DNA from: Lachnospiraceae bacterium GAM79
GTDB lineage: Bacteria; Bacillota; Clostridia; Lachnospirales; Lachnospiraceae
Length of the DNA stretch: 64,000 bases
Assembly: GCA_020735665.1 (NCBI GenBank)
Contig: CP085928.1
Coordinates: 744,001 to 808,000, forward strand
Reading direction: 5' to 3'
The notes below the pieces were generated by a model. It ran no database searches. It saw only the letters and a list, made by a program, of their open reading frames with translations, and was not told where the DNA came from. The stretch's first letter is position 1, and each line of letters opens with the position of its first letter. A program made the position numbers and the translations under genes. Below, piece after piece: positions 53,638 to 62,804 of this stretch.

Positions 53638-55425
53638 ATGGAACGTAATAATGAGTCTTTTGCACTGATCAGTGACAAAGATATTCAGGAATTGAATGAT
53701 GTAAGAACGAAGCTGGAACAGACATTGATGACGAAGCTCAGAAATGCCGGAATCTATTTTCACAGCATGTCGAGAGTAAAGACACTGACGTCATTACAGC
53801 GTAAGTTAGATACAGGAAAATATGGCACGGGAAAAGATGATAAGAAGATACAGGATCTGATCGGTATCCGTATTAATTTATTTTATACAGAAGATATCAG
53901 GATCAGTGAAGCACTGCTCGAAGACACCTTTATGGTAGATAATTGGTCAAAGACAGCATGGGAAGAGAACCGGTTTGAAGCCCAGAAGTGCAATGGTGTA
54001 TTTAAGATCCCAAGCAAATATCTGATCAATATATCCGATCAGTTGTGGGAGCAGCCGTTTGACCGGACCTTTGAGGTTCAGCTCAGAACGGTTCTGTTTG
54101 AGGGTTGGCATGAGATCGAGCATGAGATGCGGTATAAGTATAAAATGGATGAAGGCTTCGATGATAACAGAAGCAGTCTGTGGGACGGACAGGAGAAGGA
54201 TGCCCGCATGATGAACAGTATTATCGCAAACCTAGAGCTGTGCGACTGGTCAATCGTGCAGATCTTCGATAATCTGGCCAGAGACCAGTATATCAAGAAA
54301 AACTGGGAAAATGCGATCCGAAGCAAATACCGGTTAAAGATTACACAGGATAAGATCAAGCCTGAGGTCCGTGCATATTTTGATGAACATCCCGAGGTGG
54401 TAGAGAAGTTCTGGGCGGTATCCAAGCAGCAGCTTGTAAATATTCTGCTGAATAAAAAATATCAGAAGGTATTGTCGCCGAATAGGGTAATCTACCTCAT
54501 TAATAAAGAAGTGGTAAATGACGAATTCATATCAGCACAGCTTGACAGAGAACAGTTCGGCAGGGTGTTGAACAAGGAGATCAAGCAGGAGATCCGGCCG
54601 CTGGTATCGGATCTGGTATTTGACCAGACGATACGGATACGGGATGACGGATTTGACCGGGCAAGTGAGATCATATACGAATGGGCGTACCAGCATATCT
54701 CCCTGATATTTGGACAGATGCCAAAAAAAATGGAGTCTGTTTCTTATGAAGTGATGGGGTATAAGTTAAAGGTTGTTGCAGAGAAGGAATATTTTCTAAT
54801 GGATATGCAGACGATCAGCAATGAAGAAGCCGGTATGATCTGGCATGTGGTTGCAGAACTCCGAAAAGAAAGCGATGGATTGTATCTGACCTGCCGTCAT
54901 ATCTGTGAGAATATCTATTCCAGAGAGCGTCGGTATAATCGACCGAAGTTTATGCGGGATATATTTAATCAGGTCGGATTCCTGGATGCGGGTGTATTTA
55001 TGGATGAAGACACCGAAGCGGTTCCGATATCCGCGGGCCAACTTAAAAATCTTCTTTCGCATGATGGTAGAAGCCTTCCGGTGATCCTTGTAGATAAGCC
55101 GGAGCAGATTCCGGATTGGGCGCAGGATTTTGACGGATATACGATCAATGCAGAGGTTCTCTGTAAATCATTAGCCGGTATCTGTCATGTGTTCCTGGGA
55201 GATGAGAGCTGCATCAGCCGGATGCAGGAGATCTATGGAAATGAAAGTATTGATGGTGCAGTGTTCTACTGGGGCAGAGACGACGAAAGCCCTACGATAT
55301 TTACACAGGAAGCTATCCGCAGAGCCTGTTTTGAGGAGGTAAATCACAGCGTCGATGAAGACGAGGAATACGAGAAAGCTTTCCGATATCGACTGCGAGA
55401 ACTGGTCTGTCAGGAATTCCATTAA
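53638..55425 (+). CDS. RelA/SpoT-domain protein with a large non-canonical C-terminal region
   Basis: A 595-residue protein. Residues about 20-170 match the (p)ppGpp synthetase fold: SMSRVKTLTSLQRKL (ATP site), IQDLIGIRINLFY (Asp73) and RTFEVQLRTVLFEGWHEIEHEMRYKY (Glu146). The acceptor-nucleotide strand, normally NGYxSxH, reads CNGVFKIPSKYL, so the guanine-stacking Tyr is not in its usual place. HD hydrolase, TGS and ACT domains are absent. The middle is helical. The last 200 residues include VILVDKPEQIPDWAQDFDGY and VLCKSLAGICHVFLGD, whose 'LaGlaHV' pattern resembles modules I associate with conflict-system proteins; this is only a recollection. It may be an alarmone synthetase, a toxSAS-like enzyme or an effector. 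Confidence 0.75.
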   Translation: MERNNESFALISDKDIQELNDVRTKLEQTLMTKLRNAGIYFHSMSRVKTLTSLQRKLDTGKYGTGKDDKKIQDLIGIRINLFYTEDIRISEALLEDTFMVDNWSKTAWEENRFEAQKCNGVFKIPSKYLINISDQLWEQPFDRTFEVQLRTVLFEGWHEIEHEMRYKYKMDEGFDDNRSSLWDGQEKDARMMNSIIANLELCDWSIVQIFDNLARDQYIKKNWENAIRSKYRLKITQDKIKPEVRAYFDEHPEVVEKFWAVSKQQLVNILLNKKYQKVLSPNRVIYLINKEVVNDEFISAQLDREQFGRVLNKEIKQEIRPLVSDLVFDQTIRIRDDGFDRASEIIYEWAYQHISLIFGQMPKKMESVSYEVMGYKLKVVAEKEYFLMDMQTISNEEAGMIWHVVAELRKESDGLYLTCRHICENIYSRERRYNRPKFMRDIFNQVGFLDAGVFMDEDTEAVPISAGQLKNLLSHDGRSLPVILVDKPEQIPDWAQDFDGYTINAEVLCKSLAGICHVFLGDESCISRMQEIYGNESIDGAVFYWGRDDESPTIFTQEAIRRACFEEVNHSVDEDEEYEKAFRYRLRELVCQEFH

Positions 55426-55503
55426 AAACCGGGTTGCAAAGATCAGAAAATGGATGTATGATTTGAGCGGAACAAATTTGAATGAAGTGGAGACAATATA
55501 CAA

Positions 55504-56142
55504 ATGGAAATCAGAGATATAAATGAAATACGGTCAGCGATTAAGTACATGGACTACAAGCCTGTAATGCTGGCAAAGTTTTATGATATTAAGAGCTTAT
55601 TGTTCAAGGAGATCTTAGAGAACGAAGACTATTACAAGGTTGCCAGCATATTACCGAATCCGGGAAATGACAACAAGATTGTAAAATGTGTCAACATTCT
55701 GGATAAGAAATATATGGCAGGACGTGAAGTTGTAGACTGCACGAAGACACCGGGAGCAATACCGGCCGAAGCAGCAGAGGTTCTGAAAAGCATTCGTGCG
55801 ACGGAAGATCCTGTATCCGTAAAGCTTTCCTTCGGTAAAGAAATGAAAGCTGAGGTATATATGAATATTCCAAGAGGTAACAGCCTTACGATCTCAGATA
55901 TGACGATCACACCGGAGACAGAGCTCACAGTGATGAATCTGTATAATACATATTATACAGAGGGCTTTACACTTGCACTTCACTTTGATGATTTTGCAGT
56001 TGCAATCGAGCCATCTGCTTTAGACGGAATTAAGGGTCAGGGTGATGTATTTGTCTATGTGATGACGAAGAATGCCATTTATAAAGATTTTGGAAGCAGA
56101 TATTTTGATGTAGCTGCGATCCTGAAATATTACAGAGGATAG
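55504..56142 (+). CDS. Conserved hypothetical protein
   Basis: A 212-residue soluble protein I do not recognise. It starts MEIRDINEIRSAIKYMDYKP. It has no signal peptide, membrane helix or Cys cluster, and a likely mixed alpha/beta fold (VYMNIPRGNSLTISDMTITP; FTLALHFDDFAVAIEPSALD). It begins 78 nt after the RelA-domain gene on the same strand, with no clear terminator between, so co-transcription and a linked role are possible. GAAGTGGAGACAATATACAA precedes the ATG. A terminator follows. Confidence 0.8.
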   Translation: MEIRDINEIRSAIKYMDYKPVMLAKFYDIKSLLFKEILENEDYYKVASILPNPGNDNKIVKCVNILDKKYMAGREVVDCTKTPGAIPAEAAEVLKSIRATEDPVSVKLSFGKEMKAEVYMNIPRGNSLTISDMTITPETELTVMNLYNTYYTEGFTLALHFDDFAVAIEPSALDGIKGQGDVFVYVMTKNAIYKDFGSRYFDVAAILKYYRG

Positions 56143-56180
56143 AAAAAGCTGCGGAGCGAGGAGCTTTGCGGACAGAGACA

Positions 56181-56222
56181 AAAAGAGAGCTGGAACCGTG
56201 GTCGGCAACAGCTCTTTTTATT
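56181..56222 (+). terminator. Terminator before apbE
   Basis: AAAAAGAGAGCTG and CAGCTCTTTTT pair around GAACCGTGGTCGGCAA, followed by ATTTA. Confidence 0.82.
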
Positions 56223-56304
56223 TACACGGGTGATGTTCCTGTGAATAAGTTTGCAAAGTGCGTTTAAGCCTGTAGTGGCTGTTATATATGGAGGAATAAA
56301 TGCT

Positions 56305-57405
56305 TTGAAGAATAAACTTGCATTATTATCAGGCATATTGTGTATCGGGCTGGTAATTGCGTTTATCTTTTATACCGGAAAGGATAATCAGAAAAAAGAA
56401 GGGTATACGACGACCGGATTTGCCATGGGAACCGCAGTTACGGTATCGGTCTATTCGGATCAGGGCAGACAGGATGCGGATGCAGTGATTGACTGTGTAA
56501 GCAGACTGGAGCGTGAACAGATCTCATGGCGGATAGAAGGCTCAGAGGTATACCGTGTGAATCATGAATATAAGGCAGGAGAGCCTTATGAGATAAGCTA
56601 TGACCTTGCATATGCGGTCTTACAGGAAAGGAAGGTAAGCGAAGCGGGGGATGATCTGCTGGCACTCACGATCCGACCGTTAGCATCCTGCTGGGGTATC
56701 GAAGACGGAAAGAAGCAAGTACCGGAGACTCAGAAGATAGAAGAAGCCTGTTCGGCAGTTGACGATTCGAAAGTGCATATCGTAGATGAACAGGGGAAAG
56801 AGCTGACACAGGTAAGTGATCTTTCAGAGAATGGAACATGGTATGTGCTGTTTGATGAAGCAGGCTTAAGCCTTGATTTCGGTGCGATGGGAAAAGGTAT
56901 TGCCTGTGACCGGGTGGCAGAAAACCTTGAAGAAAATCAGGTGGAAGGCGCTTGTGTGGCAGTCGGCGGCAGCGTCTTATGCTACGGCACAAAGCCGGAT
57001 GGTTCCGGTTTCCGGATCGGTATTCGAGATCCGAGAGGAACTGAAAATGATATGATGGGAACCATAGAAGTCCGGTCAGACAAGCATCCGGTCTATATAT
57101 CAACATCCGGAGATTATGAGAAGTATTTTATTCAGGATGGAAAACGGTATCATCATATCTTAAATCCAAAGACCGGATACCCGGCAGACACCGGAACGAT
57201 ATCAGCGACAGTGATCTGTGAAAGCGGAGCATTAAGTGATGCCTTATCAACGATGTGTATTCTGCTTCCTGTGGATCAGGCACTTAAGCTTGTAAAAAGC
57301 TTTGACGCAGATGCGATTCTGATTGATGAGGATAAGAATATACATATGACAGAGCAGGCAGGAAAACAGTTCACGATAACAAATGGAGACTATAAAGTAA
57401 AATGA
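56305..57405 (+). CDS. apbE: FAD:protein FMN transferase
   Basis: An exported lipoprotein-like or anchored ApbE of 366 residues. It attaches FMN from FAD to a Thr in flavoproteins such as RnfD and RnfG, encoded 2.4-5 kb downstream. The N-terminal helix is LALLSGILCIGLVIAFIFY. TTGFAMGTAVTVSVYS, LDFGAMGKGIACDRVAENL and KTGYPADTGTISATVI are ApbE landmarks, and ALSDALSTMCILLP lies near the end. The start is taken as TTG 56305, preceded by GGAGGAATAAATGC; another TTG at 56251 lacks a ribosome site. It overlaps the next gene by 4 nt (ATGA). Confidence 0.94.
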   Translation: MKNKLALLSGILCIGLVIAFIFYTGKDNQKKEGYTTTGFAMGTAVTVSVYSDQGRQDADAVIDCVSRLEREQISWRIEGSEVYRVNHEYKAGEPYEISYDLAYAVLQERKVSEAGDDLLALTIRPLASCWGIEDGKKQVPETQKIEEACSAVDDSKVHIVDEQGKELTQVSDLSENGTWYVLFDEAGLSLDFGAMGKGIACDRVAENLEENQVEGACVAVGGSVLCYGTKPDGSGFRIGIRDPRGTENDMMGTIEVRSDKHPVYISTSGDYEKYFIQDGKRYHHILNPKTGYPADTGTISATVICESGALSDALSTMCILLPVDQALKLVKSFDADAILIDEDKNIHMTEQAGKQFTITNGDYKVK

Positions 57406-57767
57406 TAAAAAAAAGAGATATCATTCTGGCACTTATGATGATCCTTTTAGGAATTGTTGGTTATGGAGTTATCCGGCTGGGTCAGAAAAAAGGCAGTCAG
57501 GTTGTTATATATGTAGATCAGAAAGAAATCGGCAGATATGATCTGGATACAGATACCACGAAAGAGATTCAGACCGCAAAAGGAACGAATACGCTGGTGA
57601 TAGAGAATGGCATGGCGTATGTAACAGATGCAGACTGTCCGGATCAGGTATGTATTCGTATGGGGAAGATATCGAAGACCGGAGAGAATATTGTCTGCCT
57701 GCCGCATAAGCTGGTGATTCAGGTGGAAGGTGATGTTGGACAGGAATCAGAATATGATAATCGATAA
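57402..57767 (+). CDS. NusG domain II-containing protein
   Basis: A 121-residue protein with one N-terminal membrane helix (DIILALMMILLGIVGYGVIRL) and an outer domain matching the NusG_II family (VVIYVDQKEIGRYDL; DCPDQVCIRMGKISKTGENI; CLPHKLVIQV). The pair of conserved cysteine regions is typical of this family. It is usually encoded between apbE and Rnf or Gx genes in Clostridia, so a role in maturing or assembling the Rnf complex is plausible but unproven. It is translationally coupled to apbE. Confidence 0.9.
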   Translation: MIKKRDIILALMMILLGIVGYGVIRLGQKKGSQVVIYVDQKEIGRYDLDTDTTKEIQTAKGTNTLVIENGMAYVTDADCPDQVCIRMGKISKTGENIVCLPHKLVIQVEGDVGQESEYDNR

Positions 57768-57811
57768 GATCCGTTCATAGTATAGCAGGAAAGGGATAAT
57801 AGAAAGAAAAG

Positions 57812-58378
57812 ATGGGCCAGAAACAAAAAACTTCCCAAAAAAAATCTACAAATAGAAAGAGACAGAAAAAGACGCACAACAGCGCAGGAATGATAGCACA
57901 GCTTGGAATGTTTATTGCGGTTGCAATGGTGTTTTCATATATCGAATCCTTTATCCGAATCGATATCGCGGTACCGGGAATCAAGATCGGACTTGCCAAT
58001 ATTGTAACTATTGTAGTGCTGTGCAAGCTTGGACTTGCGGATGCGGTTTTGGTATCCGCGCTCCGTATCTTCCTGTCGTCTTTATTATTTGGCAATTTTA
58101 CCGTTATGATATACAGTCTTGCCGGAGCAGCAGTCAGTATGCTGTTTATGTGGATCTCCGTTAAACTCGGATTCTTTTCAACAACGGGAACGAGTATTCT
58201 TGGAGGTGTCGGACATAATGTCGGTCAGCTTATCGTTGCATATCTGGTGATAAAGAATCAAAATATCCTGATATATGCTCCGTTTTTACTGGTCTCCGGA
58301 ACGATCGCGGGAGTTCTGATCGGTCTTGCGGCAGCATTTGTCATACGGGCGGTTGGCGGTCAGATTGGCAAGTTTTAG
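57812..58378 (+). CDS. Gx transporter family protein (heptaprenyl diphosphate synthase component I-like)
   Basis: A 188-residue membrane protein with a basic N-terminal tail (about 25 residues), then about five hydrophobic segments. The family opening MIAQLGMFIAVAMVFSYIES is followed by PGIKIGLANIVTIVVLCKLG and LGGVGHNVGQLIVAYLVIKN. Such S-component-like proteins are encoded next to apbE/NusG-II in many Clostridia. The substrate is unknown (thiamine, quinone-like and isoprenoid-related roles have been suggested by annotation only). It lies in the Rnf preamble operon. Confidence 0.88.
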   Translation: MGQKQKTSQKKSTNRKRQKKTHNSAGMIAQLGMFIAVAMVFSYIESFIRIDIAVPGIKIGLANIVTIVVLCKLGLADAVLVSALRIFLSSLLFGNFTVMIYSLAGAAVSMLFMWISVKLGFFSTTGTSILGGVGHNVGQLIVAYLVIKNQNILIYAPFLLVSGTIAGVLIGLAAAFVIRAVGGQIGKF

Positions 58379-58474
58379 GGTTGTTTTTGACCCTGTGAAG
58401 TATTATTATATGATTAGTTTTTCTCGATAACAGAGAATGAATTGATAAGAATAACGAGAGAAAGAGGTATGCAG

Positions 58475-59800
58475 ATGGGTTTATTAACTTTTTCGGGTGG
58501 TATTCATCCATATGAAGGCAAAGATCTAACAAAAGACAAGCCTGTCAGAGAATATCTTCCAAAGGGAGAGTGTGTTTATCCGCTCAGTCAGCATATAGGT
58601 GCACCGGCTGTTCCGATCGTAAAGCGTGGCGACCGTGTACTGGTAGGACAGAAGATTGCAGAGGCGGGAGGATTTGTTTCGGCAAATATCCATTCTTCAA
58701 TCTCAGGAACGGTAAAAATGATCGAACCGAGGATGACAAATGGCGGTAATAAAGTAAATTCAATCGTAATAGAGAATGACGGTTTATTTGAAACGATTGA
58801 TTTCTCTGAGAATGTGAGAGATCTCTCTACACTCTACAGAGAAGACATCAAGGATATGATCAAGGAGGCAGGTATCGTCGGAATGGGTGGTGCAGGTTTC
58901 CCATCTCATGTAAAGTTGTCGCCGAAAAATGAAGATGATATCGAATATATCATTGTAAACGGTGCGGAGTGTGAACCGTATCTGACATCTGATTACAGAA
59001 GAATGTTAGAGGAGACAGAAAAGCTGATCCTTGGACTTCAGATCTGTGTAAATCTGTTTGATAAAGCAAAGGGAATTATCGCGATCGAAGACAATAAGCC
59101 GGAAGCGATCGCAAAGATCTCCGAGCATCTGGCTGATAACGATAAGATCGAGGTAAAGGTCTTAAAAACCAAATATCCACAGGGCGCGGAACGTCAGTTG
59201 ATTTATGCAACGACAGGAAGATATGTGAATTCCAAGATGCTTCCGGCAGATGCGGGCTGTATCGTACATAATACAGATACGATCGTTTCCATCTATGAAG
59301 CGGTGATCGAGGGTAAGCCACTGTACACCAGAATCGTAACGGTTACAGGTGATGCTATCGTTAATCCATGTAATCTGCTGGTTCATAATGGTACAAGCTG
59401 TCGGGAGATCATAGAAGCAGCAGGCGGTTTTAAGGATGGCAAGCTGCCGGAGAAGATCATTGCGGGTGGACCTATGATGGGTAAAGCGATGTTCTCACTC
59501 GATGTTCCGGCAGTAAAAGGACTGTCGGCACTTCTTTGTATGACACATGATGAGGTTCAGGACTGGGAGCCATCTGCATGTATCCGTTGCGGAAGATGCG
59601 TGGATGTCTGTCCGGGAAGAATTATTCCGTCAGATCTTGCAAAATATGCAGAGCATGGCAATATAGATGCATTCTTAAAACATGATGGTATGGAATGCTG
59701 TGAGTGTGGCTGTTGTTCTTATGTATGTCCTGCCAAGAGACATCTGACACAGACAATAGCAGGAACTAGAAAGAACATTCTGGCAAGTAAGAAGAGGTAG
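58475..59800 (+). CDS. rnfC: Rnf electron transport complex subunit C
   Basis: The peripheral NADH/NAD+-reacting subunit (441 residues) of the Rnf complex. It has an N-terminal barrel-sandwich domain (HIGAPAVPIVKRGDRVLVGQ), the NADH/FMN-binding Nqo1-like region (GIVGMGGAGFPSHVKLSPKN; VNGAECEPYLTSDYR) and two [4Fe-4S] motifs (CIRCGRCVDVCPGRIIP; CCECGCCSYVCPAKRHL). The ATG at 58475 follows AAAGAGGTATGCAG; earlier in-frame starts lack a ribosome site. The ion pumped (Na+ or H+) cannot be told. It is followed 11 nt later by the fused rnfD-rnfG. Confidence 0.95.
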   Translation: MGLLTFSGGIHPYEGKDLTKDKPVREYLPKGECVYPLSQHIGAPAVPIVKRGDRVLVGQKIAEAGGFVSANIHSSISGTVKMIEPRMTNGGNKVNSIVIENDGLFETIDFSENVRDLSTLYREDIKDMIKEAGIVGMGGAGFPSHVKLSPKNEDDIEYIIVNGAECEPYLTSDYRRMLEETEKLILGLQICVNLFDKAKGIIAIEDNKPEAIAKISEHLADNDKIEVKVLKTKYPQGAERQLIYATTGRYVNSKMLPADAGCIVHNTDTIVSIYEAVIEGKPLYTRIVTVTGDAIVNPCNLLVHNGTSCREIIEAAGGFKDGKLPEKIIAGGPMMGKAMFSLDVPAVKGLSALLCMTHDEVQDWEPSACIRCGRCVDVCPGRIIPSDLAKYAEHGNIDAFLKHDGMECCECGCCSYVCPAKRHLTQTIAGTRKNILASKKR

Positions 59801-59811
59801 GAGGTGGAGAC

Positions 59812-61401
59812 ATGGAAGAAACAACATTGAAGATTTCCGCATCTCCGCACGTCAGAGATCGGAAAACGACATCATCCCTGATGCTGGACGTAATCATTGC
59901 GTTACTGCCGGCGAGTGTGTTTGGTGTATATAATTTTGGAACAAAAGCATTTGTGCTGATCTTAACCTGTATAGCATCCTGTATCTTTTTTGAATGGGGT
60001 GTGGAAATGCTCCTGCACAGGAATAGTACTGTAAAAGATTTCAGTGCAGTCGTAACAGGCCTGCTTCTGGCATTGAATCTTTCACCGGAGGTTCCGGTAT
60101 GGATGGCGATACTCGGAAGCGCATTTGCTATTATTATAGTGAAGCAGTTATTTGGTGGTCTGGGTCAGAACTTTATGAATCCGGCACTTGGAGCCAGATG
60201 TTTCCTGTTAATATCATTTGCGGGAAAGATGACTACATTTACATATGATGGAGTCACAACAGCGACCCCACTTGCGATATTAAAGAGTGGCGGAACAGTA
60301 GATGTATTAGATATGTTTATCGGAAGAATCGCAGGTACGATCGGTGAGACATCTGCAATCTGTCTGTTGGTCGGTGGTTTATATCTGATTATTCGTAAGG
60401 TGATCAGCCCGATCATCCCATTCGTTTATATCGGAACATTTTCTGTATTTATATTCCTGTATTCCCTTGCTTCCGGTATGGGCTTTGAGCCATTATATCT
60501 GGCAGCGCACCTTTGCGGTGGTGGTCTGATGTTAGGTGCTTTCTTTATGGCGACCGATTATGTGACCTCACCTATTACGAAGAAGGGCAAGGTTGTATTT
60601 GGTATTATCCTTGGACTCCTGACCTTCCTGTTCCGAATCTATGGCGGATCGGCAGAAGGTGTATCCTATGCGATCATTATTTCGAACCTTCTTGTTCCGT
60701 TGATCGAACGGTTTACACAACCGAAGTCATTTGGTAAGGGTGCTGAGCTTCAGAAGGAAGAAGGCGGCTCGGTAGCAGACGGTAAGAAGATGGATAAGAA
60801 GTCTATCGTGATCGCAACGGTAGCGATCCTTGTCATTACACTTGTTGCCGGCGGTGTGCTCGCATATGTACAGCAGATCACAAAGAAGCCGATCGAGCAG
60901 GCAGAACAGCAGGCAAAGGAGGACGCATACCGGGAAGTATTTACAGAGGCGGATAACTTCCGGACGGTAGATGGCTTCGACAGTGAGACTGCAGCTACAT
61001 GGCTTTCGGATAAAGGCTATAAGGCAGATATAGATGAGGCAGTAATTGCCTGTGATAAAGACGGAAATGCACTTGGTTATGTATTTGTTATTACATCCCA
61101 TGAGGCATATGGCGGAGATCTTCAGCTTGCCCTTGGTGTGGCAGAGGATGGAACTACAAACGGTATCTCCTTCCTGTCATTAAGTGAGACAGCAGGCCTT
61201 GGTATGCAGGCAGATACAGATGAGTTTAAATCACAGTTTGCAGGAAAAAATGTAGCACAGTTTAAATATACAAAATCCGGTGCAGCATCGGATGAGGAGA
61301 TCGATGCATTAAGTGGTGCGACGATCACGACAAATGCAGTTACAAATGCAGTAAATGCAGGACTTTCCTATGCAGATTATCTGAAAGGAGGAGCAAACTA
61401 A
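59812..61401 (+). CDS. Fused Rnf subunits D and G
   Basis: A 529-residue fusion. Residues 1-310 are RnfD: nine or ten membrane helices, with SPHVRDRKTTSSLMLDVIIA at the start, NFMNPALGARCFLL, and the covalent-FMN Thr in DGVTTATPLAIL. A short hydrophilic linker (about 310-330) leads to RnfG: a membrane helix (VIATVAILVITLVAGGVLAY), an outside domain and the FMN attachment site LSGATITTNAVTNAVNAG near 505. The two are separate genes in most Rnf operons. Here the frame is open throughout with no stop or ribosome site between. AGGAGGTGGAGAC precedes the ATG. ApbE upstream is the predicted flavinyl transferase for both Thr residues. Confidence 0.94.
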   Translation: MEETTLKISASPHVRDRKTTSSLMLDVIIALLPASVFGVYNFGTKAFVLILTCIASCIFFEWGVEMLLHRNSTVKDFSAVVTGLLLALNLSPEVPVWMAILGSAFAIIIVKQLFGGLGQNFMNPALGARCFLLISFAGKMTTFTYDGVTTATPLAILKSGGTVDVLDMFIGRIAGTIGETSAICLLVGGLYLIIRKVISPIIPFVYIGTFSVFIFLYSLASGMGFEPLYLAAHLCGGGLMLGAFFMATDYVTSPITKKGKVVFGIILGLLTFLFRIYGGSAEGVSYAIIISNLLVPLIERFTQPKSFGKGAELQKEEGGSVADGKKMDKKSIVIATVAILVITLVAGGVLAYVQQITKKPIEQAEQQAKEDAYREVFTEADNFRTVDGFDSETAATWLSDKGYKADIDEAVIACDKDGNALGYVFVITSHEAYGGDLQLALGVAEDGTTNGISFLSLSETAGLGMQADTDEFKSQFAGKNVAQFKYTKSGAASDEEIDALSGATITTNAVTNAVNAGLSYADYLKGGAN

Positions 61402-62804
61402 TGGGTAAATGTACAGAACGTTTATACAATGGTATCGTGAAAGAAAATCCAACCTTTGTACAGATGCTTGGTATGTGTCCGACACTTGCGGTTACATCAT
61501 CAGCGATCAACGGGGCAGGTATGGGACTTTCTACGACCTGTATTCTGGTATTAAGCAATGCGTTTATCTCACTACTTCGTAAGGTGATACCGGAAAAGGT
61601 CAGAATACCATCTTATATTGTTATCATTGCTTCCTTTGTAACGGTTATTCAGTTTTTAATGCAGGCATATCTGCCGTCCTTAAATGACAGTCTTGGAATC
61701 TATATTCCACTGATCGTAGTAAACTGTATTATTCTTGGACGTGCAGAGAGTTATGCTTCTAAGAATAAAGTCCTTCCGTCAATTTTTGATGGACTTGGAA
61801 TGGGACTTGGATTTACGATCGGTCTTACTCTGATCGGCATGTTCCGTGAGCTGATCGGAAAAGGTTGTGTATTTGGATTTCAGATTATCGGAGAAGGCAA
61901 TCTCCTTCAGAAGACATCAGGAGCAGGAAAAGCAATCGGAGATGTGCTTGCAGCATATACGCCGATCACAATCTTTGTACTTGCACCGGGAGCATTCTTT
62001 GTACTTGCTTTTATCATCGCAACGATCAACAAGAGAAATGCGAAGAAGGCAGCAAAGGCACTTGCAAATGGAGATGAGATCCCTGTAAGCTGTAAGCCGG
62101 AAGCCTGCATGGGATGTGCAAACATCATGTGTGCCGGAAGAAAGGCTGCAATGCAGGATACTCAGGCTAATGCACAGACAAATGCCGGCAAGGCATCCGT
62201 CGCACAGACGCCGACAGCACCGGTACCACAGTCGAAAAAGGTTGTGATCCCGGATAAGATAGCAAAGAAGCCGGTAGAGCGGGAAGAAGGACAGCAGGCA
62301 CAGCAGGCACAACCAGTGCAGTCGGTACCATCAGCGCAGCAACCGGTTCAGGAGATGCAGTCGGCACCGGTCGTACAGCAGACTGCTACTCAGAGTACAA
62401 TGCAGCCGCAGATGGCAGCTTCATCAGAGCCTGAGATGACAGTTCCGGTATCACAGGAGCCACAGATACAGGCAGCACAACCAGCGCAGCAGCCGGTTCA
62501 GGAGAAAACAGCGTCAACTGTACAGCAGACTCCGGTTCAGGTGGCGAAAGAGATGTCTGACAGACCGAGAATCCACATCCCGGTAAATCTGAACAGAGTA
62601 CCACATGCAGTTGTACTCTCAGAGACAGACAATCCGGTTTCAGAGTCAGAGAAGGCGGAAGCCGTATCGGAAGAATCCGATACGGTGGACACATCAAAGC
62701 TTGTAAGACCGGATGTTGCAAGTGCAGATCAGGTAAACAAATATCAGGAATTTGATGAAAAATCTGCAGATAAAAAGAATAAGAAAAGGGGAGGTAGAAA
62801 ATAA
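61401..62804 (+). CDS. rnfE: Rnf subunit E with a long Cys-containing low-complexity C-terminal extension
   Basis: Residues 1-210 are standard RnfE: six membrane helices, with NPTFVQMLGMCPTLAVTSSA and VNCIILGRAESYASKN, including the Cys residues that bind the intramembrane Fe-S centre with RnfA. A further 255 residues follow. First comes a four-Cys motif (Cys231, 236, 239, 244 in CKPEACMGCANIMC), then about 150 residues of Gln/Pro/Ala/Val repeats (QQAQQAQPVQS; AQPAQQPVQE). A charged conserved-looking end follows (DRPRIHIPVNLNRVPHAVVL) with a basic tail. Normal RnfE is about 200 residues. It overlaps rnfDG and rnfA by one base each (TAATG). Confidence 0.93.
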   Translation: MGKCTERLYNGIVKENPTFVQMLGMCPTLAVTSSAINGAGMGLSTTCILVLSNAFISLLRKVIPEKVRIPSYIVIIASFVTVIQFLMQAYLPSLNDSLGIYIPLIVVNCIILGRAESYASKNKVLPSIFDGLGMGLGFTIGLTLIGMFRELIGKGCVFGFQIIGEGNLLQKTSGAGKAIGDVLAAYTPITIFVLAPGAFFVLAFIIATINKRNAKKAAKALANGDEIPVSCKPEACMGCANIMCAGRKAAMQDTQANAQTNAGKASVAQTPTAPVPQSKKVVIPDKIAKKPVEREEGQQAQQAQPVQSVPSAQQPVQEMQSAPVVQQTATQSTMQPQMAASSEPEMTVPVSQEPQIQAAQPAQQPVQEKTASTVQQTPVQVAKEMSDRPRIHIPVNLNRVPHAVVLSETDNPVSESEKAEAVSEESDTVDTSKLVRPDVASADQVNKYQEFDEKSADKKNKKRGGRK

